NCBI GenBank assembly: GCA_041821185.1
Contig: JBGUBD010000006.1
Coordinates: forward strand, 248,001-312,000
DNA from: Phycisphaerales bacterium AB-hyl4
GTDB taxonomy: Bacteria; Planctomycetota; Phycisphaerae; Phycisphaerales; Phycisphaeraceae
Direction of reading: 5' to 3'
DNA length: 64,000 bases
In this document: positions 8,798 through 18,534 of the stretch, piece after piece
How the letters are laid out: each line of letters begins with the position of its first letter
How positions within the stretch are numbered: position 1 is the stretch's first letter
Position numbers and translations under genes: made by a program
Notes under the pieces: generated by a model
What the model was told of the DNA's origin: nothing
Databases searched by the model: none
What the model saw: only the letters and a program-made list of their open reading frames with translations

Positions 8798-9816
8798 GCC
8801 AAGGTCTCCTCGGTCGTCAGCGTCTGCCAGGCATCGTCGCGCTCGGCTGCCGAGAGCATGGCGCGCGTCGCACGCAACGTCTGCCACGCCTCGCGTACCG
8901 TGCACAACGGCTCGGCTTCGCCAGCGAGCACGTCCAGCCATGCACGCTCCTGCGCGGTGAACCAGTCGTCCCGGCTTTTGAAATCGATCACCTGTTCCTC
9001 CCACGGCGAATCGGGCGTGGCCATCCACCGCCAGGCGTGGCGATGCAGCTCCCAGCGGGCCGTGCCGTTTTCGCAGATCACGGTCATGGTCATCTCGTTG
9101 GGTGCCTGGTGCTGGTTGAGGCTGTAGCTGCCGAGCACCTGCCCGTGGCGGGCGAGCACGTGCACCGTGTCTTCGACGGTGACGTCAGGCAGCTTGAGGT
9201 GGGCCATGTCGGCGGTGAGGCGTGTGATCGGGCCGACGAGCCACTCGGCGGAATTGACCAGGTGGGTGAGGGCATCCTGCGTCGCGCCGCCGCCGCGTGC
9301 TCGGTCGTTGTAGTACGTGTCGGCGAACGTCGGGCGATAGGTGGGGAAGTGCTGGCCCGCGATGACCGTCACCTGCAACGGCTTGCCGAACTTGCCAGCC
9401 AGAAGTGCATCGCGCATCGCCTGCAACGCGGGGTGGGCGCGGTAGACGTAGGCCACGCCGGCGACAAGTTGCGTCCGATCGAGCGCTTCAACCAGCTCGG
9501 CTACACCAGCCTCCGCCACGGCCAACGGCTTTTCAATGAGCGGCGCGATGCCTGCTTCGACCAGGCGCATGGCGATCGGGATGTGCGTGTTGGCCGGCGT
9601 GGCGACGACGGCGCTGTCCCATGGCTGCTCAAGTGCGACATCGAGCGAGTCGAACGCCAGCTCGACGTTGTATTGCGAGGCGATTCGCTCGCGCAGGGGA
9701 AGTACGGGCTCGCACAGGCCGACGGCCGCTTGCTCGGTGGCTTGTAGGCAGCGCAGGTGGCGTTCCCCGATGGAGCCGACGCCGATGATGAGGATGCGTT
9801 TGGGTGAACGACTCAT
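8794..9816 (-). CDS. Gfo/Idh/MocA family oxidoreductase
   Basis: First gene of the operon, 340 residues. The Rossmann loop is ILIIGVGSIGERHLRCL, followed by AVVATPANTHIPIAMRLVEA and the EKPLA motif near residue 95. The C-terminal domain has GGGATQDALTHLVNSAEWLV, with the conserved histidine seen in the family, and an aromatic-rich end. The start at 9816 is an ATG with AGGAG eight bases upstream (9825-9829); a GTG at 9819 is less well spaced. The gene lies divergent from the GntR regulator across about 180 bases, so the operon is probably under its control. Confidence 0.9.
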   Translation of the reverse strand: MSRSPKRILIIGVGSIGERHLRCLQATEQAAVGLCEPVLPLRERIASQYNVELAFDSLDVALEQPWDSAVVATPANTHIPIAMRLVEAGIAPLIEKPLAVAEAGVAELVEALDRTQLVAGVAYVYRAHPALQAMRDALLAGKFGKPLQVTVIAGQHFPTYRPTFADTYYNDRARGGGATQDALTHLVNSAEWLVGPITRLTADMAHLKLPDVTVEDTVHVLARHGQVLGSYSLNQHQAPNEMTMTVICENGTARWELHRHAWRWMATPDSPWEEQVIDFKSRDDWFTAQERAWLDVLAGEAEPLCTVREAWQTLRATRAMLSAAERDDAWQTLTTEETLA

Positions 9817-9965
9817 CACGGACGCTCCTGCGGGCGCTTCGTGAGGGTGACGCCGACGTAGATGGTCGGGCTGGCGCGGAGAAGGCTGAATCGATGGGCC
9901 AGTGTCATGGCGGGCTCTAATGTGTTCGCCGATGCGAAGCGGAAAAACGGACTCATAAAAAGATC

Positions 9966-9994
9966 ATTTATGTATACATTATTGTTACTATAAT
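9966..9994 (+). promoter_or_regulatory. Promoter of GntR gene, likely leaderless
   Basis: A perfect TATAAT lies at 9989-9994 and the ATG of the regulator is at 10001, six bases later. Transcription usually starts about seven bases after the -10, that is at or next to the A of the ATG, so the mRNA would have no leader. No ribosome-binding site is visible before the ATG, which fits. A weak -35 (ATTTAT) sits at 9966-9971 with 17-base spacing. Confidence 0.6.
9970..9979. promoter_or_regulatory. Candidate GntR (FCD) operator palindrome
   Basis: ATGTATACAT is a perfect ten-base palindrome placed between the -35 and -10 of the regulator promoter and 154 bases upstream of the divergent operon start. 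TGTATACA-type palindromes are typical operators of FCD-class GntR repressors such as LldR relatives. Binding here would repress the regulator itself and possibly the operon. Confidence 0.6.
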
Positions 9995-10000
9995 GGGTTC

Positions 10001-10654
10001 ATGTCAACTGCTCGAAAGGTGAAGCGACCGAATCAGCGTGAGGCTGCGTACCAGGCGATTCGTGAGGCGTTGATTCTGCAGGCGGTGCCGGCGGGTGAGA
10101 AGCTCAGCGAGCCGGCGTGGAGCGAACGGCTGGCTGTGAGCCGCAGTGCGGTGCGGGAGGCGTTTGCCCGGCTTGAGGCGGAGGGGCTGATCGAACTGGC
10201 GGAGACGGCGGGCTATGTGGTGCCCACGCTCACAGCCGAGGACGTGGCGGAAATCGTCGAGCTTCGGTTGGCGCTGGAAGCGGCGGCCATTGACCGGTTG
10301 TGTACACGCGGCCTGAATACGCCCGAGGCGCTGAAGGAACTGGAAGATGCGTGCGATCAGCAAGACGCGTTTCTCGCCAACGGCTATCGCCTCGGTGCCA
10401 CTGAGGCGGATCGGCGGTTTCACCAGCAACTGGTGGCACTGGCCGGCAACCGGCGGCTGACGGCGATGTACCGCCGGGCACCGCTGCCGTTGATTCACCG
10501 CATGCTGGTCGGGACGCAACCGCTGCGGCCGAGCGATCACAGCGTGGACGAGCATCGAGAAATCCTCCGGTGTCTCCGCGAGGGCGATGCCCAAGGGGCC
10601 CGTCACCTGTTGCGGCGACACCTGCTGCCCAAGGTGCCCGTCAGCATGAGGTAA
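10001..10654 (+). CDS. GntR-family transcriptional regulator, FCD (FadR-like) class
   Basis: The 217-residue protein has an N-terminal winged helix (AYQAIREALILQAVPAGEKL, then SRSAVREAFARLEAEGLIEL) and an all-helical FCD effector domain with LRLALEAAAIDRL, a histidine in RRFHQQLVALAGNRRL and another in the DEHREILRCL segment; these acid and histidine residues usually bind a metal that holds a carboxylate ligand. It is divergent from the aldolase operon and most likely senses a sugar acid or 2-keto acid intermediate. The ATG follows the -10 box directly, so the mRNA is probably leaderless. Confidence 0.9.
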   Translation: MSTARKVKRPNQREAAYQAIREALILQAVPAGEKLSEPAWSERLAVSRSAVREAFARLEAEGLIELAETAGYVVPTLTAEDVAEIVELRLALEAAAIDRLCTRGLNTPEALKELEDACDQQDAFLANGYRLGATEADRRFHQQLVALAGNRRLTAMYRRAPLPLIHRMLVGTQPLRPSDHSVDEHREILRCLREGDAQGARHLLRRHLLPKVPVSMR

Positions 10655-10733
10655 AGGCAGGCGGCCGAGCCTTGAACACGACAGGCCGCATCCATGGCAA
10701 TCTCCCGCGAATCAACCTAATCTCTACTGCCCC

Positions 10734-11017
10734 ATGCGCATTGCCGTCCTTGGAGATCTCCATCTGATCAGCTCCGATGACCCCGACGAGCAGCGCCGTC
10801 GGCGGCGGTGTCATTTTGCCTTGGCTTGGCCGAGTTTTAGGTCCATGGTCGCGGCCGTCCGTGATGCGGCACCTGGCCTGGTGGTCGTACTGGGGGATGG
10901 TGGACTGGTACTCGCCGCAGAACCGCGACTTTGCCCTCTCGTGCCTGGCGGAGATGAATCTGCCGTGGCAGGCGACACCGGGGAATCACGATTTCGACTG
11001 CCCGCAAGGTGAGGGGT
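10734..11017 (+). pseudogene. Metallophosphoesterase N-terminal fragment, frameshifted
   Basis: The first frame reads MRIAVLGDLHL and later PGLVVVLGD, the first two metal-binding blocks (GDxH and GDxx) of calcineurin-like phosphoesterases. Around 10895 the homology moves to another frame: MVDWYSPQNRDFALSC, then NLPWQATPGNHDFDCP with the GNHD block. The later GH and GHxH blocks are missing, as the similarity stops near 11017. One frameshift plus truncation makes this a relic. A separate, apparently intact phosphoesterase of another subtype lies at the right end of the window. Confidence 0.75.
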
Positions 11018-11353
11018 TCGCCGATCCACCAATATTTTCAAGTAGCAGACGACTCACTTGGTGGCTGAGCCTTGCCCTGTGTGTCAGACGAGGTGCGTAA
11101 GTCAAACTGAGGTGCAACAGGCAAGCCATGCGACGTCATCGCCGCAGTGGCCCCCAGTGGTGGCTTGCGTAACGAAACATGTTTCTAAGTGTATCAAATT
11201 GCTGATGAACGCCCCCGTGGCGGACTCTGTTGTGTGGTCGTTGCCGCCGCGGTTGCGAGTTGGTGAAACCCTGTTGCTGCGTGCGTAATTGGTGGTGGCT
11301 GGGGAAGAATCTGTTTGTTGATCGCGTGTTCGTTCAAGAGCAAGGGCGTCTCT
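11018..11353. other. Intergenic, no gene seen
   Basis: These 336 bases between the phosphoesterase relic and the pseudopilin gene hold no coherent coding stretch. The promoter of the pseudopilin gene should be here, but I cannot point to a clear -10/-35 pair. Confidence 0.4.
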
Positions 11354-12118
11354 ATGAATAATAAGCGTGCATTTACGTTAATCGAATTGATAGTTGTAAT
11401 TAGCATTATTGCACTGATGATCGCACTGCTTCTGCCTGTGCTTAACAACGCGCGGGCAAACGCACGGCTTGTGGAGTGCAGTGCCATGCTGCGCAGCCTG
11501 GGCATGAGTTCCGAGATATACCTGAACGATTACAACTTCACCTACCCGGTGGCGTATTTCAGGGGCACCTGGCCGAGCAGCGACAATCTCGTCACGCGTC
11601 AGTGGCCCTTTTTTCTGAGCCATGCGATGGGCAAGATTCAAGACAGCCACTCGGAATGGACGTCGTTGCCGGATTTCTGGTGTCCTGGAGAACCGGCGGG
11701 GCAGTCGCCCGACATGCGTCCGTACAGCTACGGGCAGAACTGGTACGCCGGGTATCACCAGTCGGACTCGAACTATCAATATGTTCGCGAGCCCGATGTG
11801 GTGCAACCGTCGCAGACGATTCACCGTACGGACGGCGCTCATACGGGAACCCAGGCCGGCTGGACATTGGTGCTTCGGCAAAACCAGATTCATCCAGCCC
11901 GGCATATCGAATTCGATCGGCACATGGGTGGCGGCATGGCCAACTTTGCGTACATGGACATGCACGTCGTGACGCGACGCCAGTATGAAGAGGACTGGTC
12001 GGATGTGTCAACCGTCTCTGGCGGCCGAACCGCTGAGCCGGGTGCTGGAAGTGGCCGTGTGAGTGATATGTCGGGACAAGTGTTATTGCATATTGGTTCG
12101 TTGCATATTGTAGTTTGA
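11354..12118 (+). CDS. Pseudopilin-like protein with prepilin N-terminus
   Basis: The 254-residue protein starts [20 protein letters not shown], a type IV prepilin signal with Ala instead of Gly before the cleavage site and Glu at +5. After the N-terminal helix comes a globular part that ends with a degenerate form of the planctomycete H...DGH motif (HMGGGMANFAYMDMHVV). Members are exported and assembled by type II secretion/type IV pilus machinery. The start at 11354 is set by the short leader and an AAGGGCG stretch upstream. It is followed after 35 bases by a secreted glycosidase-like gene, so the two may be co-transcribed. Confidence 0.85.
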   Translation: MNNKRAFTLIELIVVISIIALMIALLLPVLNNARANARLVECSAMLRSLGMSSEIYLNDYNFTYPVAYFRGTWPSSDNLVTRQWPFFLSHAMGKIQDSHSEWTSLPDFWCPGEPAGQSPDMRPYSYGQNWYAGYHQSDSNYQYVREPDVVQPSQTIHRTDGAHTGTQAGWTLVLRQNQIHPARHIEFDRHMGGGMANFAYMDMHVVTRRQYEEDWSDVSTVSGGRTAEPGAGSGRVSDMSGQVLLHIGSLHIVV

Positions 12119-12153
12119 TTCATTGCTCAATATCCCTTGAAAGGGGGAGAACG

Positions 12154-13814
12154 ATGTCTGAACACATGACTTGGTTGGCTGGAATTGCAGGCGCGGCGAT
12201 GTTCGGGGTGGCGGTGACGTCATCGGTGCAAGCAGCGCCGACGATTGGGATTGATGGGCTCGACGGCGCGGAGCACTGGGTCTGGGTGGAAGGCCCGGAG
12301 CACATAGCCGGTAGTGGTAGCGCTGTGTATCGTGACAACAGCGGTCTTTCCGGTTGGATGCCGAACGGTCCGGCAAACATCTACCAGCGCACGACGGGTT
12401 CATTCAACGTTGGTAGTGTTTCATGGGCCGTCCATACGCCTGCGAATATGTCTGGGGACACGAAAGTCTATGCGCGGGCGTCCGCAAACAGGGACGAATT
12501 CGGCATGACGGTAAGGCTCAACGGCGACACCGTCTCGCCGAACGACACTACCATGCTTGACGCAGGCAGCGTTAATCCAACAAACTTTCTGAATTACAAC
12601 GTCGATGGCAACCCTATCGGGACGGGCATGAACGTTGGCGCGCTGACAGGCAGAACACGCCCATTATCGTGGCAAGTAAGAATGGCACGATCTATGAAGA
12701 AGATGTCGACTACGAAGTGGTTGACGGTGAGTTGGAGACGTCCTGGCATCATCCAGAGGGCACGGTCTCTTCATGGTCTCGGCCGAACGTACTCGATAAT
12801 GAGCCGTGGCGTATTCGCCGGCTTGAGGGTGGCAGCATTCAGGACGGTGAGACGGTACTTGTCACTTATGACACGACCCGCGTGGTACGAGGTCAGGGGC
12901 ATGGCGCCTATTGCCCCTTCAGTGAATACACTCGCGAAATACAAAGCGAGAGCATCGCTCGGATGACGCGGTTGATGGAAGGCACCGGTTTTGAAAGCAA
13001 GTATCTCAACCTTGGCCTGGACGAAATCTGGGTACTGCGAGGCGATGATGGCCGATGCTGCTCGCAGAACGATTGGAGCAATGAAGAAACGTTCGTGTAT
13101 GAAATAAACAAGATCGACAGCGAGATACGTGAACACAGCCCGAATACACGTCTGATGATGTGGAGTGATATGTTCGACCCTCGGCAGACGCCGGGGTGGA
13201 AGAGTACCATGGATTATAAGGCTGTTCTGAACTCGGATCTGAGCCGGGACGTCATCATGATGCCGTGGCTCTACTATACGAGTTCGGAGTACCAGGTGAG
13301 TATAGACGGCTCGCTTCGATTTTTAATTGGTGAAGGATTCAGTATTGCAGGCACATCGGGGCATGAGCCTTTAAATAACCTGCTATGGGGTGAATCCCTG
13401 ATGCATGCGAAATATATACTTGATGGCGACGTTCATGGGCTGCTCTATACAACCTGGGCTTTTAGTGAAGGTGACAAAATGGGGGGGCTGCCGGCATTTG
13501 CACAAGCAACATGGTCTCCGGGGCAAATGAGAATGGCCGGTGCCGCGGAACTGATTGAATGTCTGCGGCAAGCGGGCCTGCACTCCAATGTGGGGCAGCA
13601 CGCGTGGATCGAGCACATTACAAGTGAGAACATTGGCAAGCTTGAAGACTACGGACTCATCAAGCAACGATTGCAGATCGCGTTGGCGCAAGTGGAAATT
13701 GATATGGCAGCGATGGGCGACAAACGCCTTGATGTACTGCGTCGAGCAGGCGTCGATATTCCACGCATTTATGAGCTTGGACAGAGAATGTTGTCGAATA
13801 TTGAAGGACACTGA
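12154..13814 (+). pseudogene. Secreted GH20-like glycosidase with frameshift
   Basis: The first frame (from MSEHMTW at 12154, good AAGGGGGAG site) encodes a signal peptide ending near VQAAP and a beta-sandwich-like region up to about 12650. The next part, NTPIIVASKNGTIYEEDVDY onward, is in another frame and runs to 13814. It contains KYLNLGLDEIWVLRGDDGRC with a DE pair in the position of the catalytic acids of GH20-like barrels, then LMMWSDMFDPRQTPGW. The length of the first barrel half looks short, so bases may be deleted at the junction as well. Either a real mutation or a sequencing error; if real, the enzyme is dead. Confidence 0.65.
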
Positions 13815-14180
13815 AAATCTATGCCACAACCTTCGGGGCTTCAATTGTTGCGCAGCACCGTGGGGTCTTTGGTCTTGAACCTGACGTGGTACAACGACGG
13901 CGGCAGGACCATTCGCTTGGCCGATCGCTGAAACCGTCACCCCTGCGCGATGTTCGATGCCCGGGGCGAGGTATAGGTGGAAACAGTGAATATGCGCCTG
14001 CCTTTGCGCAGTCAAGGAAACCGCGAAGATTTGCTGTCCGACGCAGACGGCGAGGTCCGTACGCCGTTGATCAATCCGATCGGCGTAACGTCAAGTGGCT
14101 GAACAAGGAGGCCCACTGGATGCCAGCCGAGGCGTCTGATCTGGTGTAACCGCAACGCTTCACAAGATATCGGCCTACGA
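13815..14180. other. Intergenic stretch with short coding debris
   Basis: 366 bases between two damaged genes. One plus-strand frame reads GSLVLNLTWYNDGGRTIRLA before a stop near 13931, which looks like the end of some gene, but I do not recognise it. No promoter or hairpin stands out. Confidence 0.3.
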
Positions 14181-16264
14181 TTATTGGATCTCCTCCTTCA
14201 AGCCCATTGCAATGGTGGCGGACTTTTTTGTGGCCGACTGTGACGATGGCAGGGCGCTCTCACCCCACTCGCCTGATCGCGTCAGCAGCGGCGCCTTCAG
14301 CCACTCGGCAAACGTGCCCACGATCAGGTAAAGGCACGGGATCATCAGCAGCGTCAGCAGCATCGACACCAGCAGGCCGCCGATGACACACAAAGCGAGC
14401 GGCTGCATGATCTCCGCACCCGAGCCGAGCCCGAGCGCCAACGGCGTCATGCCAAGCACGGTCGTGCTCGTGGTCATCAGGATCGGCCGAAGGCGGATCG
14501 CCCCGGCACGCACCACGGCCCGCGCGGGCGAGAGGCCCAGCTTCCGCCGGCCGATCTCGATGTATTCCACCAGCAGGATCGCGTTGTTGACCACGATGCC
14601 GATCAATAGGATCACGCCGATAAGCACCGGCGCGGACAGCGGCGTGCCCGAGAGCCAGAGGATGCCGACCACGCCAATCAGCGCCAGCGGCGCGGTGGCG
14701 ATGATGACCAGCGGGTTGCTCAGCCGTTCGTACTGCACTGCCAGCACAACCAGCACGAGGAAGATGGCCAGCACGACGACGATGGCTAATTCGCGGTTGG
14801 TTTCCTGAATGGTTTCCCATTGCCCGCCGTAGATGAGGCTGTACTGGTCGGGCAGTTCAAGGTCGGTCAGTCGCGCGTCAATCGCCGTCATGATGGTGGC
14901 GACGTCGGCCACATCCGTGTTGATGTCGCCGTTGACGTGCACTGCCCGCGTCTGGTTTTCCCGCACGATGTGGGCCGGTCCTTCACCGAGTTCGAACGTC
15001 GCCACGTCGCGCAGCAGGATCGGCGCGCCGCCATTCGCGCGGAACAGCAGCACGTTGCCCAAGGTTTCGGTATCGCTGACCGCCTCGCGCGGCAGGCGAA
15101 CGCGGACGTCGTATTCCTGATTGGCGGTGAGGAAGCGCGTCGGTACGGCCCCATCCACCGCATCGCGAATCGCCCGCCCAACTTCCGACACGCGCAGCCC
15201 GAGGTCGGCGGCACGATCGCGATCGACCCGCACGCGCATCAGCGGGCTCTGATCCTCCCGGCCGACCTCCACGCCTTCCAGCCCCTCGATCCCGTCAAGG
15301 CGGGCGTTGATCTCACGCGCGAGGCCGTACAAGGTGCGCAGGTCTTCACCAACGATGGCGATCGACACATCCGCTCCGCCCGTGCCGAAGCGCAGGCCGG
15401 GGATGCTCGGCGGGCGGACGCTGATGCGAGCGCCGGGCAGGTCGAGTGCATCAAGCTGATGCTGCACTTGGGCGACCCACCGGCCGGCGGTCACGCCAGG
15501 CCGCTGCGAAGCCGGCGTGAGCTGTACACGCCAGCGGGCCGTGCCGGGCCGCTCGTTGACAATGCCGCCGCCGAGGTGGCCGCCGACGAGGGTGAAGTAG
15601 CTTTCGACGTGGTCGAGCGCTTCGATGACCGCTTCCACCTGCCGGGCGACGGCGTCGGTTTCGTGCGGCGGCGTGCCCGGCGGCAGCGAGACGTTCACCC
15701 CGACATTGCCGTCGTCAACCTGCGGTAGAAATTCGTTGCCCAACTGTGTGCCCAGTTGCAGTGAGACGATAAACGCCAACACCGACACCGCGACCATCGC
15801 CCACCCCAACGCAAAATGGGCGGCAGGCTTCGGCGGTAGCGTTCGCGCAGATAGCCAATCATATTGTTGAACCCGCGCAGCGGTGCCGTGCGATCAATGC
15901 GACTCTCAAACCGCACATGTCCCAGCAATGCCGCGAGCATCGGTACGAGCGTCAGCGCCGCGGCGAGCGTGGCGACGATGGCGAACGAAATTGTCAGGAT
16001 CAGCTCGCGGAAGATCAGCGCCGCCAATCCGGTGATCAACAGGAACGGCACGACGGCGGCAAGGTTGGTCATCGTGCCCGCGATGATGGCGGAACTGACC
16101 TCCGCCGTGCCGTCGTGGGCCGCATCCTCCGGCGACTTGCCGAGCTGCTCGCGATGCCGATAGACGTTCTCCAGCATGACGATCGCGTTATCCAGCAGCA
16201 GGCCGACGCCGAGTGCCAACCCCCCGAGGCTGATGATGTTCAACGTCAGGTCGCCATACATCAT
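14181..16264 (-). pseudogene. RND efflux permease (AcrB/CusA-type), truncated and frameshifted
   Basis: Translated on the minus strand, 16264-15810 gives the region around TM4 of an RND permease (LNIISLGGLALGVGLLLDNA, IVMLENVYRHRE). Near 15810 the homology shifts frame and continues to 14181 with the second porter domain and the last helices (GIVVNNAILLVEYIEIGRRK and the LRPILMTTSTTVLGM segment). About the first 330 residues are absent: the sequence begins at the TM4 segment only nine bases from the stop of the next gene. No membrane-fusion or outer-membrane partner is present. It is a relic. Confidence 0.85.
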
Positions 16265-16272
16265 GCTTACCG

Positions 16273-17448
16273 TTATGGCTGGTTGGGATCAATTCCGCAT
16301 CGCGACCACATCGGGCGCAGATCGACCACGGCCCCCGTCTCCGCCGCCTTGTCGATCGCGAATGCGACGGTCGCTGATTGCAGCGCTTCACGCAGGCCCG
16401 CAAGCGGTGGCTGATCGTCAAGCATGGTGGCGGCCATCTGTTGGGCCATGACCTCATCTCCTCCACCATGCCCGCCGAATGATCCTGACGAGCAGGCCTC
16501 GGGCTGATCCTGGTCGATGCGCTGCAGGACCATGTCGCCAGTGTACACCTCGCCGCGTAGGGAGCCTTCGGTACCGCAGAGGTAGAATCGACGTTCGGGA
16601 AGGCCGGCCGCACAGTTGGTGTGAAACGTGGCCTTGACGCCGTTTGCGTACTCCAGGATCACCACCTGATGATCAAAGATCGTGGCTCCGGCGCTGAATG
16701 GGTCGACGCTATGTGGGTCAGGCCAGGCCTGGAAGCGCGATTGACCGTCCGGCATCGTGCCGGCAAGGTCTTTCAAGTATGCGTGCTTCGGCACGAAGTA
16801 TTGCCGCCCGCCGAAACTGGCGACGCGTACCGGCAAGCTGTCGGCCATCCAGTTAGCCAGGTCGAGATCGTGGCAGGTCTTCTCCAGAATGTGCGAGCCG
16901 GCGATGGATGCGTCACGCCGCCAGTTGCCGAAGATGTAGCCGCCGTGACCAATGCGCAGCGTCTCGTTGAACTCGAACGAAATCAGCTTCCCGATTTTCC
17001 CTTCGGCCAGCAGGTGGCGCATGGCTTGGTAGTGCGGCGAGTAACGCAGCACCAGCCCAAAGACAAACCGCCCGGGCGCATTCCGCACCGCGTCGGCTAC
17101 GCGCAGACACGAATCCAGGTCGATCGCGAGTGGCTTTTCGCAGAAAACATGCTTCCCCGCCTCCAGTGCCGCGATCGTCTGCTCCTCGTGGAAACAATTC
17201 GGTGAGCCAATCATCACCCAATCGATATCAGGGTCTGTTACCACTGCCCGCCAGTCGTCGCGTCGGATCACCCCTCCGCCGGCCAGTTCTTCGCCAGCCT
17301 CGACATACGGTTCAAAAGGATCGAAGACCGAGTTCAGGCGAATCCGCGAGTTTTGCTTCAGCAGGTGACGAAGCACCCCTTGGAGACGCAGTCCCATCCC
17401 GATCGCGCCGAGACGAATCGTGGATGTCGTAGTGGCAACTGTCGGCAT
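16273..17448 (-). CDS. Gfo/Idh/MocA family oxidoreductase
   Basis: The 391-residue protein has a Rossmann start (IRLGAIGMGLRLQGVLRHLL), VMIGSPNCFHEEQTIAALEA, then HVFCEKPLAIDLD with the EKP lysine, and HILEKTCHDLDLANWM, where the histidine is the usual active-site residue. It ends with an ordinary FAIDKAAETGAVVDL. Length is typical. The gene lies 29 bases downstream of the PHP-domain gene on the same strand and is probably co-transcribed with it. The substrate is unknown; in this family sugars and inositols are common. Confidence 0.9.
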   Translation of the reverse strand: MPTVATTTSTIRLGAIGMGLRLQGVLRHLLKQNSRIRLNSVFDPFEPYVEAGEELAGGGVIRRDDWRAVVTDPDIDWVMIGSPNCFHEEQTIAALEAGKHVFCEKPLAIDLDSCLRVADAVRNAPGRFVFGLVLRYSPHYQAMRHLLAEGKIGKLISFEFNETLRIGHGGYIFGNWRRDASIAGSHILEKTCHDLDLANWMADSLPVRVASFGGRQYFVPKHAYLKDLAGTMPDGQSRFQAWPDPHSVDPFSAGATIFDHQVVILEYANGVKATFHTNCAAGLPERRFYLCGTEGSLRGEVYTGDMVLQRIDQDQPEACSSGSFGGHGGGDEVMAQQMAATMLDDQPPLAGLREALQSATVAFAIDKAAETGAVVDLRPMWSRCGIDPNQP

Positions 17449-17477
17449 CTAGGTAGACCTTTTCGTACGAATAAGGA

Positions 17478-18425
17478 TTACGAGCGTGTCGCGTGCGGAG
17501 CGGTAGGGCAGTTGTGCTGGCGCGAATCGGTGTTACGCGACTCCCCCAGCCGATCAAGTAGTTCGTCCAACCATCCTGCTTCCCCGCCGTGTCGACCGAA
17601 GGCGTGGTCCACATTCGTTTGTGTGTGGCTATCAGAACCACCGGTCGAAAACAGGCCATATTCCACGCAATAGGCGCGATACCGCCTGCATAGGTCGGGT
17701 GTGACTCGCGGGTGAGCGCATTCGATGCCGTCCAAGGCACATTCGGTTCGCAGAAGGTCGAGTTGGTCGTGGTCAGCGTCCTTGCAGTAAAGCGGCGGAT
17801 GAGCAAGTACGATCAGACCACCGGCTTCGTGTACGACATCCCGCACACGATTCACCTCAGGAAACGTGAGCCCTGACACGGCCTCATGTGCCCGCGCACA
17901 CAAGCTGTCGAATTCGTCGGCGTCCTGAACCCATCCTTGCTTGAGAAAATACGTCAATGTCATTGCTCGCTTCGGGCGCGTGAGGCCTTGCCGTTCAATC
18001 ATCTGCGACGGACGATACAGTTCCAGAACTTCTCTGCGTCGCTTCTCGTTAAAGTCGACGCCGATAGCTTGCATGCCTTTTGAGAACTGTTCGCCCAGAT
18101 CGCGCTGGCACACGCGATACGTCTCGAACAAAGCTTTCAAGCCGGGTGTAGCGGGCACGGGCAGGTTGTAACACAACAGATCAACCCCGCCGATGGACGT
18201 GCGTACCGTGAGTTCGGCTGATGGAATGACGCGGATCGCCGGATAGCGTTCCGCGACGGCCAGCACCTCGGCGACAGAATCCATGTGATTGTGCTCGGTG
18301 ACGGCCAGGCATCGCACGCCCCGTTCTTGAGCACGGCGAAAGTGCGACTCCACATCAATTTCGCCGTCAAAACTCCACCACGTGTGGAGGTGCAAATCGT
18401 ACAGGCTGGTGGCTGAGGCTTTCAC
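17478..18425 (-). CDS. PHP-domain metal-dependent phosphoesterase-like protein
   Basis: The 315-residue protein carries the PHP metal-site motifs: DLHLHTWWSFDG at residue 10, AVTEHNHMDSV, ELTVRTSIGGVDLL, LIVLAHPPLY and STGGSDSHTQ. These build a trinuclear metal site in a distorted TIM barrel. Related proteins act as nucleotide or histidinol phosphate phosphatases or as hydrolases of unknown substrate. No polymerase or other domain is fused. Neighbours are a Gfo/Idh oxidoreductase downstream and a PEP-CTERM protein upstream. The last 20 residues are polar and not conserved in appearance. Confidence 0.85.
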   Translation of the reverse strand: MKASATSLYDLHLHTWWSFDGEIDVESHFRRAQERGVRCLAVTEHNHMDSVAEVLAVAERYPAIRVIPSAELTVRTSIGGVDLLCYNLPVPATPGLKALFETYRVCQRDLGEQFSKGMQAIGVDFNEKRRREVLELYRPSQMIERQGLTRPKRAMTLTYFLKQGWVQDADEFDSLCARAHEAVSGLTFPEVNRVRDVVHEAGGLIVLAHPPLYCKDADHDQLDLLRTECALDGIECAHPRVTPDLCRRYRAYCVEYGLFSTGGSDSHTQTNVDHAFGRHGGEAGWLDELLDRLGESRNTDSRQHNCPTAPHATRS

Positions 18426-18534
18426 AGCATTTGCAGTAGCAACGGAAGTTGCTCACCTTCCTCAAGCATTCGTGAAATGGCCGACGATCGGAAACGTGCC
18501 GACCGTCGACCGAAGGTATTCAAAACAACTTTCG

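Noticed and set aside
10734..11100. An intact phosphoesterase by programmed frameshift
   Set aside because: There is no slippery heptamer or following structure, and the later metal-binding blocks are missing.
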